Source: FEN-1350 sp964643355
Lineage (GTDB): Bacteria > Planctomycetota > Phycisphaerae > Sedimentisphaerales > Anaerohalosphaeraceae
Assembly (NCBI GenBank): GCA_964643355.1
Contig: CAZXPW010000015.1
Coordinates: 19,225 to 83,224 of the forward strand
Direction: 5' to 3'
Length of the DNA stretch: 64,000 nucleotides
Shown: positions 27,917 through 35,366 of the stretch, in pieces
Numbering within the stretch: the stretch's first letter is position 1
Layout: each line of letters starts with the position of its first letter
Translations under genes and position numbers: made by a program
Notes under the pieces: model-generated
What the model was told of the DNA's origin: nothing
What the model saw: the letters and a program-made list of their open reading frames with translations, nothing else
Database searches by the model: none

Positions 27917-28735
27917 ATGCCTCTGGCCGTAATTCTGTTTGAAAGATATTTTGTGGCCGATCCTGCAGATCGAAATCTATTGTGTTTAAACGACCAAGAT
28001 AAGCGAGAATTAGTTGTTTTCCGAAATCTAGGGGTCGTTGTGTGGATCCTTTGTTTTGTGTTCCTTTCGGGTTGGTTGGTTTATGAGGGGACAAACCGTC
28101 GCCCCATTCGCCATCTTTTCGAATCTCAGTGGCTTCACTTCGGGGGCAAACCCCTTTTGAATCTCACCAAAACGGTTGATTCCTGTCTTCGTTTCGGAGG
28201 TCAGGTTGTTCGAGGTTGTGTGGTTAATATGTTGCTGTTGATAAGCGTTATTTGGGTGGCCGAGGGGTGGGTATTGGCCGTCTTGATTTTTCTGACTATT
28301 CGGCAGATTCGAAATCGCTCGAATCCCCGTACCGTAACAGATTTGTGTCTGGTAATAGTGGGCTGTATGGGGTGTTATTTCGGGATGCGAATGTTCAATG
28401 AGGCAGAATACAAATTCCTAATTTTATTGAATGTTACTTTGGGGATTCTTGGGGGCGTTGGGGTTTGGACGCTTCGCCCCCGTCTTGGCACGGACGGGAT
28501 GCCGGGATTGTTGGAGGTATTTGAATTTCCGGTCGCATTGGATCTGATTTCAATGATCCGTCCCCCGGAATGGGTTAATCGCCGTCGCCAATTTTTGCGT
28601 CAATTATATTCGTTCGATTATAATACTACACCCGTAAGACCGGTGGATGAAAATAACCGACGAAATCGGGCAGTCGAAGTCTATATCCAGCAATGCCGCC
28701 GGTTTTCAACAGCGCTCTTTTACTCGATGCGATAA
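27917..28735 (+). CDS. Membrane protein, shortened paralogue of the downstream GT-C-like protein
   Basis: This 272-residue protein resembles two separate parts of the 641-residue protein encoded next. The RNLGVVVWILC helix and its loop correspond to the N-terminus of that protein. The CYFGMRMFNEAEYKFLIL block corresponds to its CYFSMHMFHQAEYKSLIL block near residue 420. About 270 residues in between are missing. The C-terminus is unrelated. It may be an internal-deletion derivative of a duplicated gene or a decayed copy. The start is chosen from the promoter; no ribosome-binding site is visible. The gene is AT-rich. Confidence 0.55.
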   Translation: MPLAVILFERYFVADPADRNLLCLNDQDKRELVVFRNLGVVVWILCFVFLSGWLVYEGTNRRPIRHLFESQWLHFGGKPLLNLTKTVDSCLRFGGQVVRGCVVNMLLLISVIWVAEGWVLAVLIFLTIRQIRNRSNPRTVTDLCLVIVGCMGCYFGMRMFNEAEYKFLILLNVTLGILGGVGVWTLRPRLGTDGMPGLLEVFEFPVALDLISMIRPPEWVNRRRQFLRQLYSFDYNTTPVRPVDENNRRNRAVEVYIQQCRRFSTALFYSMR

Positions 28736-28762
28736 GGTGATACGATCGGCCGTCAACAAAAA

Positions 28763-30688
28763 ATGATGTTGAAACATGTTCAGGACTCCTCTTCGGTTTC
28801 CCGGTGGATATCTCGTTTTTCCTGGTTTGTTGTCCTGATGGCGATCTTCGTTTGGTTAATAAATGCTCTTGTGGGTGAATCTGTGATCCGGTGTATCCAT
28901 GAGGGGCATTTTCGCTTTTTCTTCGGGGAAAGTCCAATTCTGAATCCTCAAAAACCGGTTGATTTTTATCTTCGACTTGCGCAACAGGCTGGTCGGGGGG
29001 GGCTTTTGTTCGTCCTCCTGGGGGTCGGGACAATTCAAATGTTTCGTTATCTGTTGACCGATCCTGCGAACCATTCGCGTTTTCTTGCCGGGTTTGCGGT
29101 TTTCATTTTTGCGGCGGTTTATTTGCTCAATCCGAATAACCGGATTGTCTCAATCCACGGTTTTATGCATACCGGTATTGTATACCAAATCCTTCACGGA
29201 GGTCTTCCCCCGACGAATCCATTGTTGGCCGGAGAACCCTTACTGTATCCCTGGGGCCATCACTTTCTGGCCGCAATCCTATGTCAAGTTTTTCGCATTT
29301 CTCCCGCCTGGTCGTTTGCCTTTCTGAATATTCTGTCGTTGACTCTTTGCATTATTTTGATCGCCGCTATTTCGCGGCGGTTGACCCACAATTCGGATTC
29401 CCATGTTTTTTCCGTTCTGGTTGGATTATTCGCATCAACCGTAATGAATCGTTCAATTCTCGAAGTACTTTCGAGTTTGATTAAATTTCAAATCGATTGG
29501 AGAGCGATTCCTCCCGGTCTCAAATTTGTCAACATGAATGGCGCCCCGATAGGCATCCTATTTTTCCTGCTGTCGGTCCTTTCCCTGATTCGGTTGGCGC
29601 AGAATCACCATTCCCGGCGATATACCGGATTGCTATTCTTGGCCGTCGTAGGATGTGGTTTTACCTATCCTCTGATGTTTCCCGCTGTTTGTGCCTCTTG
29701 TGGATTGACGGCCGTAGTACTTGCCGTTTCCCGTCGCGAATTCATCCGCCAATCCATATCCGTTCTTGTGCGAATCCTGATCCCCCTCGGATTGGGAGTC
29801 GTTTCGTTGATCCCGTATTTGCGACTGATTTCCGGCTCAGATGCCGGAGCGAAAATCCAATTCTTTCAGCCCTTTTGGCTTCTTCTTCACGGAGTGGTTG
29901 TTCTGGTCATGTTATGGCCGATATTCCTTCTAATCTTTCTGGAACGAAAAACGCTGCAGCGTTGGAATCCCGAAGTGGCCATGATCCTTATCACGGTTAC
30001 CCTGACCTGCTTTGCGTGTTATTTCAGCATGCATATGTTTCATCAAGCCGAATACAAATCTCTCATCCTGGCCGGAATCGGTGTTGGATTTTTTGGTGGC
30101 ATGGCATTTTCCAATCTGCGGAGTCGCCTTCATCCTTTTGCGTGGATTCTCCTGTTATTGCTTTTTCTTTTTCCAATGATGCATTGCTTAATCCCGATAA
30201 TGGTTTCTCATTCGTGGGTTCGTACGCCGGTATATCGTGAAGAAGGAACCACTTTGGGTTATTTTGTCCCCCAACAGGATCAACTTTATCAATGGATTCG
30301 GGATGAAACTCCCTCTGACAGCGTTTTCTTGGATTCCAGTCTGGATATTCCTGTCTTTGGTCGTCGAAGTTTATATATCGGCTGGGACGGCCAAAACACT
30401 CCTGGTTTTCTGCAAACGGGATACAACATCACTATGGAGGATTTACTGGGTCGGCAGTCAGGTTATAATCCTGAAGTGTTAGCCAGCCGGAATCGGATTC
30501 AGCGAGCGGTATATTCTTCTCATCAATCCCTTAATTCTTACGACCTGGCCGAATTGCGGCGATTCAATCCAGTGTATATTGTCATCCGAGATCCCGGGTT
30601 ATTCCCGCGTTTTGCCGGGGAAGACTTTGAGAGGGTTTTCTCCACCTCTTCCGATCAAATTCGGGTTTTCCGATTGCGTACTCCGTAA
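28763..30688 (+). CDS. Polytopic membrane protein, GT-C-like
   Basis: This 641-residue protein has about eleven membrane helices and a C-terminal extracytoplasmic region (YREEGTTLGYFVPQQDQLYQWIRDETP, followed by an SLDIPVFGRRSLYIGWDG segment) of the kind seen in bacterial GT-C-type mannosyl- or glucosyltransferase-like membrane proteins. No signature residue can be assigned with certainty. It follows its shortened paralogue by 27 bases and is divergent from a polyprenyl-phosphate glycosyltransferase, which suggests envelope glycan modification. No Shine-Dalgarno sequence is obvious before ATG 28763. The gene is AT-rich relative to its flanks, consistent with acquisition. Confidence 0.75.
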   Translation: MMLKHVQDSSSVSRWISRFSWFVVLMAIFVWLINALVGESVIRCIHEGHFRFFFGESPILNPQKPVDFYLRLAQQAGRGGLLFVLLGVGTIQMFRYLLTDPANHSRFLAGFAVFIFAAVYLLNPNNRIVSIHGFMHTGIVYQILHGGLPPTNPLLAGEPLLYPWGHHFLAAILCQVFRISPAWSFAFLNILSLTLCIILIAAISRRLTHNSDSHVFSVLVGLFASTVMNRSILEVLSSLIKFQIDWRAIPPGLKFVNMNGAPIGILFFLLSVLSLIRLAQNHHSRRYTGLLFLAVVGCGFTYPLMFPAVCASCGLTAVVLAVSRREFIRQSISVLVRILIPLGLGVVSLIPYLRLISGSDAGAKIQFFQPFWLLLHGVVVLVMLWPIFLLIFLERKTLQRWNPEVAMILITVTLTCFACYFSMHMFHQAEYKSLILAGIGVGFFGGMAFSNLRSRLHPFAWILLLLLFLFPMMHCLIPIMVSHSWVRTPVYREEGTTLGYFVPQQDQLYQWIRDETPSDSVFLDSSLDIPVFGRRSLYIGWDGQNTPGFLQTGYNITMEDLLGRQSGYNPEVLASRNRIQRAVYSSHQSLNSYDLAELRRFNPVYIVIRDPGLFPRFAGEDFERVFSTSSDQIRVFRLRTP

Positions 30689-30758
30689 TCCGCATGGCGG
30701 ACCGGCCAAAGGACAATCTGAATCGCGGGTATCGGATGCGGAATCGGAAAGGAAAAGA

Positions 30759-30787
30759 TTGAATCCTCGGGTGTAATGGCCTATAGT
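30759..30787 (+). promoter_or_regulatory. Promoter of the TRAP transporter operon
   Basis: TTGAAT (30759-30764) and TATAGT (30782-30787) are 17 bases apart. The predicted start of transcription near 30794 lies downstream of the in-frame ATG at 30776 and so excludes it, leaving ATG 30863 as the start of dctP. Confidence 0.55.
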
Positions 30788-30862
30788 GTCATTCCGATCA
30801 ATTTTCTAACCGGCCGGCGAATCACGGCCTGCGATTCGGAAGACAGAATGGAAAGGCGGAAC

Positions 30863-31846
30863 ATGCGGCAATGGTTGTTGGTTTGGGCGGTTTTACTGGC
30901 CTGTCAGGGGTGTTCCAAACGAAGCGATATCGTCGTCCTCAAGCTGGCTCACGGTCTGAACACGGAGCACCCGGTCCACAAGGGGATGGTCTTCATGGCC
31001 GAGAAAGTTGCCGAAAAATCCGGCGGCAAGATGCGAATCGATATCTATCCGAGCGAACAGCTCGGCCCGGAAAAGGAATGCATCGAGGCCCTGCAGTTCG
31101 GGGCGTTGGCGATGACCAAGACCAGTTCGTCTCCGATGGAGGCGTTTGTCGAGGACATGAAGGTGCTGGGGCTTCCGTATCTGTTTCGCGACAAGGAGCA
31201 TTACTGGAAGGTTCTTAACGGTCCGATCGGAAAAGAACTGCTGGCGGCCGGAGAGAAAAAAGGTCTCAAGGGCCTTTGTTTTTACGACGCAGGGGCCAGG
31301 AGTTTTTACACGATTAACAAGCCGATCAACAGCCCGGCGGATCTGGTGGGTCTGAAGATTCGCGTCCAGAAAAGTCCGATCGCGATGGATATGGTCAAGG
31401 CCCTGGGGGGGACGCCGACGCCGATCGACTACGGGGAGCTTTATACTTCGCTCCAGCAGGGCGTCGTCGATGGCGCGGAAAATAACGCGCCGAGTTTGTA
31501 CACTTCGCGGCATTATGAGGTCTGCAAGTATTACTGTTTGGACGAACACACGATGCCGCCGGATGTCCTGCTGATCAGTCCGGCCATTTGGAATCGACTG
31601 ACGACGGAACAGAGGCAGATTCTGCAGGAAGCGGTGGAGGAATCGGTGGAGTATCAAAAACGGCAATGGGCGGAGTTTGAAACCGTATCCATGCTTGAGA
31701 TACAGCCGAAGAATGGAAGCTCGGTCGGTGTGCAAATCGTCCGACCCGATAAGCAACCTTTCCGTGACACAGTTCGGCCAATGCTGGAGTCCTTTGCGGG
31801 CACTCGAATTGGCGACCTGATTCGGCGGATTCAGGAGGTGCAATAG
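30863..31846 (+). CDS. dctP: TRAP transporter substrate-binding lipoprotein DctP
   Basis: This 327-residue binding protein belongs to a tripartite ATP-independent periplasmic transporter. The signal peptide ends LLAC, so a lipoprotein anchor is likely. Family marks are HGLNTEHPVHKGM at the mature N-terminus, the ligand-carboxylate arginine in GLKIRVQKSP, and YTSLQQGVVDGAEN. Known DctP proteins bind organic acids; the uronate isomerase gene next to the operon points to a hexuronate (inference). AAGGCGG lies before ATG 30863. The dctQ gene follows two bases after the stop. Confidence 0.93.
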   Translation: MRQWLLVWAVLLACQGCSKRSDIVVLKLAHGLNTEHPVHKGMVFMAEKVAEKSGGKMRIDIYPSEQLGPEKECIEALQFGALAMTKTSSSPMEAFVEDMKVLGLPYLFRDKEHYWKVLNGPIGKELLAAGEKKGLKGLCFYDAGARSFYTINKPINSPADLVGLKIRVQKSPIAMDMVKALGGTPTPIDYGELYTSLQQGVVDGAENNAPSLYTSRHYEVCKYYCLDEHTMPPDVLLISPAIWNRLTTEQRQILQEAVEESVEYQKRQWAEFETVSMLEIQPKNGSSVGVQIVRPDKQPFRDTVRPMLESFAGTRIGDLIRRIQEVQ

Positions 31847-31848
31847 CC

Positions 31849-32436
31849 ATGCTTGCGATGATCAAAAAGGTTTTGAATCTGTTTTTGGAAACGCTGCTGA
31901 CGGTAGTCATGGCCGTGCTGGTGCTGGATGTCGTCTGGCAGGTAATCGCCCGCTGGATCATCAACCGACCGAATTCGGCGGTGGGAGAGTGGATGCGGAA
32001 TTTGTTCTCGGGGTGGGGCGTCAATCCCACCTTTCCGTGGACGGAGGAACTGGCAACTTATCTGATGATCTGGGTGGGGATGCTGGGTGCCAGCGTGGCT
32101 CTCAATCGCGGTTCTCATCTCGGGATCGATTATTTCGTTTCAAAGTTCAGCGTCATCCGTCGGTTGAAAACGGAGGCGTTTGTCTTTTTTTGTATCGGGA
32201 TGTTTTCGTTATTTGGGATGCTCATTGGCGGATTTCTGCTGGTCAGCAAGACTTTGGAGCTGGGCCAGATATCACCGGCCATGAAGGTTCCGATGGGGTA
32301 TGTTTATCTGGCCGTACCCATCAGCGGATTCTTTCTGGTGATCTACAGCGTTGAGTTGCTCCTGGAGCGGATTTCTACCCTTCGAAAAGGTACCGAGGTT
32401 GTCTCGTCGGCACAGGCACGATCGACGCCGGATTAA
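31849..32436 (+). CDS. dctQ: TRAP transporter small permease DctQ
   Basis: This 195-residue integral membrane protein has four helices. FPWTEELATYLMIWVGMLGASVALNRGSHLGID is the family signature. It forms the membrane complex with DctM. AGGAGG lies inside the end of dctP, ten bases before the ATG, so translation is closely coupled. Confidence 0.93.
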   Translation: MLAMIKKVLNLFLETLLTVVMAVLVLDVVWQVIARWIINRPNSAVGEWMRNLFSGWGVNPTFPWTEELATYLMIWVGMLGASVALNRGSHLGIDYFVSKFSVIRRLKTEAFVFFCIGMFSLFGMLIGGFLLVSKTLELGQISPAMKVPMGYVYLAVPISGFFLVIYSVELLLERISTLRKGTEVVSSAQARSTPD

Positions 32437-32494
32437 ATCGATGACTCTGTTGAACGGACGGATCATTAACCAAAGACCTCAATAAGGATTGATC

Positions 32495-33802
32495 ATGTCT
32501 CTGGCGATACTCGTTCTGGTCGTATCCTTTACGATCCTGGTGGTACTGAATGTTCCGGTGGCCTTTTCGATGGGCATCGCGGCGATGCTGGGCTTGCTGC
32601 TGATGCCGGACATTTTTTTCCCATTGCAGACGATGGCATTGCAGGTCGCCACAAGCATTGACAGTTTTGCCCTGCTGGCGATCCCGTTCTTCATTCTTTC
32701 GGGCCTGCTGATGGGGCAGGGGGGGATCGCACGGCGTCTGATCGACTTTGCCAATGTCATTATGGGCCGGCTGAAGGGCGGTCTGGCCCTGGTCAATATC
32801 ATGACTTGTATGCTGTTCGGATCGATTTCCGGTTCAGCCGCGGCGGCGGTATCTTCGATCGGGGGATTTATGATTCCGATCATGAATAAGATGGGCTACC
32901 ATCGCGACTTTAACGCGTCCGTGACGATTACGGCGGCGACAACGGGTCTGCTGATTCCACCGAGCAATGTGATGATCGTCTATTCGCTGGCGACCGGCGG
33001 GGCCTGTTCGATCGCCGCGCTGTTCATGGCCGGCGTGGTGCCGGGGGTGCTGGTGGGGTTGGGCCTGATGGCCGTTGCCTTTGTGCTGTCGTGGAAGAAC
33101 AATTACGGCAAGGGTGAATCGTTTCCGCTCCGGGAAAGCGTCGTGCGGTTTTTCCGGGCCGTACCCCCGCTGCTGCTGATCGTCATCGTGCTGGGCGGAA
33201 TCCTTGGCGGTATTTTCACGGCCACGGAGGCGTCGGCGATTGCGGTGGTGTATTCGTTTATTCTGTCCGTCTTTATTTATCGCGAGGTCAAGTGGAAGGA
33301 CCTTCCGGGGCTGATCCTGCAGTCGGCAGTGACGACGGCGGTGGTGATGATGCTGGTGGCGACCTCGATGGCGCTCAGTTGGGTGCTGACTTATGAAAAT
33401 GTACCGCAGAATATCAGCGCCGCATTGATGGGTTTTACCGAGACCAAGTGGGTTGTGCTGCTGCTGATCAACCTCCTGTTGATGGGTGTCGGTTGTTTTA
33501 TGGATATGACGCCGGCGGTGCTGATCTTTACGCCGATCTTTTTGCCGGTGATGAAGAAATTCGGGGTCGATTCTCTGCATTTCGGGATCATCATGATTGC
33601 CAACCTGTGTATCGGTTTGTGCACGCCGCCGGTGGGGACCTGTCTGTTTCTGGGCTGCGGGATCGGCCAGACGACGGTAACGAAGGTATTCAAGCATATT
33701 CTGCCGTTTTACATCGCAATGGTGTTTGTGCTGATGTTGATTACCTATCTCCCGGAGTTGTCGTTGTGGCTGCCGCAGGCCCTGGGTTTAATTCGAAAAT
33801 AG
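32495..33802 (+). CDS. dctM: TRAP transporter large permease DctM
   Basis: This 435-residue polytopic membrane protein has about twelve helices. It carries out sodium- or proton-driven import of the DctP-bound acid. Typical segments are LLAIPFFILSGLLMGQGGIARRLIDFA, GSISGSAAAAVSSIG, LIPPSNVMIVY and GLCTPPVGTCLF. ATG 32495 has AAGGA at proper spacing. The gene is convergent with uronate isomerase; the stops are 20 bases apart. Confidence 0.95.
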   Translation: MSLAILVLVVSFTILVVLNVPVAFSMGIAAMLGLLLMPDIFFPLQTMALQVATSIDSFALLAIPFFILSGLLMGQGGIARRLIDFANVIMGRLKGGLALVNIMTCMLFGSISGSAAAAVSSIGGFMIPIMNKMGYHRDFNASVTITAATTGLLIPPSNVMIVYSLATGGACSIAALFMAGVVPGVLVGLGLMAVAFVLSWKNNYGKGESFPLRESVVRFFRAVPPLLLIVIVLGGILGGIFTATEASAIAVVYSFILSVFIYREVKWKDLPGLILQSAVTTAVVMMLVATSMALSWVLTYENVPQNISAALMGFTETKWVVLLLINLLLMGVGCFMDMTPAVLIFTPIFLPVMKKFGVDSLHFGIIMIANLCIGLCTPPVGTCLFLGCGIGQTTVTKVFKHILPFYIAMVFVLMLITYLPELSLWLPQALGLIRK

Positions 33803-33821
33803 GGAATTGGGCCGCCCTGTT

Positions 33822-35234
33822 TCAACATTCCATGGGGAAATAGTTTCGGGCGTTGTTAAAGCAGATATCCTCGACCATACGGCCCAGTAGTCCCATGTCG
33901 CGGGGCAGGTGCCCCTTTTCGACATCCTCACCGAGGAGATTGCACAGGATCCGGCGGAAATATTCGTGCCGCGGATAGGACAGAAAACTCCGCGAGTCGG
34001 TCAGCATTCCCACAAAGCGGCTGAGGAGACCGAGATTGGACAAGGCGTTGATCTGGCGAATCATTCCGTCCATCTGGTCCATGAACCACCAGCCGGAACC
34101 GAACTGCATCTTGCCGGGGACCGAACCATCCTGAAAGTTGCCGAGCATGGAGACCAGCATTTCGTTGTCGCGGGGGTTGAGGTTGTAGAGGATGGTTTTC
34201 GGCAGTTTGCCTCGACTGTCGAGTCGATCGAGAAAACGGGACAGCGATTCGGCCGTCATATAGTCGCCGATGGAGTCGCAACCGATATCGGGACCCAACT
34301 GGCGGAAGAGTCGCGAATTATTGTTGCGCATCGCGCCCAAGTGAAGCTGCTGGACCCAGCCGCAATCATAGTCCATCATGGCAAACTCGAACATTAGGGC
34401 CGATTTGAATTTTCGGATATCGGCCGGATTGGTGGGTTTGCCTTCTCGAATGGAATGGAAAATTGTTTGAATCTGACGATCGGTATAGTCCTCGGCATAG
34501 GCCGCGTCGAGGCCGTGATCGCTGAGACGACAACCGTTGTCGTGGAAGTGCTGATGGCGTTTGTAGATGGCTTCGAGAAAAGAATCAAAGGTTCGGATCT
34601 CGGCGTTTACCACGGAGGCGAGTTTGTCAATCCAGCCATTGAGGGCGGTGGGATTTTCCGCGGCCATTGCCTTGTCCGGCCGCCAGGCGGTATGGATGCG
34701 GATCTCAAAACCATCGCGGCGAATCTTCCGGTGATGATCGAGTGAATCCAGCGGGTCTTCGGTTGTGCAGACCACGCGGATATTCATCTTTCGTAGTAGA
34801 TTGCGGACGCTGAACGCCGGCGTCCGAAGCATCGAACTGCAATGCTCGTAAATTTCGCCGGCGGTTTGGCCATTCAGTAGCTTGCCTGAGACGCCGAAGT
34901 AGCGTTTCAGTTCCAGGTGGGTCCAGTGATACAACGGATTGCGGAGGCAGTAGGGTACCGTTTCGGCCCATTTCTGAAATTTGTCTTGGTCAGAGGCATC
35001 GCCGGTGCAGAACCGCTCCGCGATTCCGTTGGATCGCATGGCCCGCCATTTGTAATGGTCGCCGGCCAGCCAGGCCTGCGTCAGATTCTCAAAACGGCGA
35101 TCCTCCGCGATGGATTCAGCAGGCAAGTGGCAATGGTAATCGTAGATCGGCATCTTCGCGGCGTGATCGTGATATAGCTGTCGTGCGGTATCGCTCAACA
35201 GCAACCAATCGTCCGATATGAATTCCATCGTCAT
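33822..35234 (-). CDS. uxaC: Uronate isomerase
   Basis: This is a 470-residue isomerase of the amidohydrolase superfamily that converts D-glucuronate to D-fructuronate and D-galacturonate to D-tagaturonate in the cytoplasm. Visible are YDYHCHLPAESIAEDRRFENL with the metal-site histidines, VVCTTEDPLDSLDHH and GMLTDSRSFLSYPRHEYFRRILCNL near the end. Length is normal. AAGGA lies before ATG 35234. It has its own promoter at 35278-35306 and is convergent with the TRAP operon, forming an uptake and first-step unit for uronates. Confidence 0.97.
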   Translation of the reverse strand: MTMEFISDDWLLLSDTARQLYHDHAAKMPIYDYHCHLPAESIAEDRRFENLTQAWLAGDHYKWRAMRSNGIAERFCTGDASDQDKFQKWAETVPYCLRNPLYHWTHLELKRYFGVSGKLLNGQTAGEIYEHCSSMLRTPAFSVRNLLRKMNIRVVCTTEDPLDSLDHHRKIRRDGFEIRIHTAWRPDKAMAAENPTALNGWIDKLASVVNAEIRTFDSFLEAIYKRHQHFHDNGCRLSDHGLDAAYAEDYTDRQIQTIFHSIREGKPTNPADIRKFKSALMFEFAMMDYDCGWVQQLHLGAMRNNNSRLFRQLGPDIGCDSIGDYMTAESLSRFLDRLDSRGKLPKTILYNLNPRDNEMLVSMLGNFQDGSVPGKMQFGSGWWFMDQMDGMIRQINALSNLGLLSRFVGMLTDSRSFLSYPRHEYFRRILCNLLGEDVEKGHLPRDMGLLGRMVEDICFNNARNYFPMEC

Positions 35235-35277
35235 CAAAATTCCTTTCGTTCACTTCCGTGTTTCAGAATTGAGGTGG

Positions 35278-35306
35278 ATCATATCCGATTCAGGCAATAT
35301 CGTCAA
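35278..35306 (-). promoter_or_regulatory. Promoter of uxaC
   Basis: On the minus strand, TTGACG (35301-35306) and TATGAT (35278-35283) are 17 bases apart. The predicted start near 35271 leaves a leader of about 37 bases with an AAGGA ribosome-binding site. Confidence 0.6.
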
Positions 35307-35366
35307 TGCAACCCACGAAGACATATCAAGGGATTGAAATGTGGAACCGGTTTGGCTAACCGAAGA

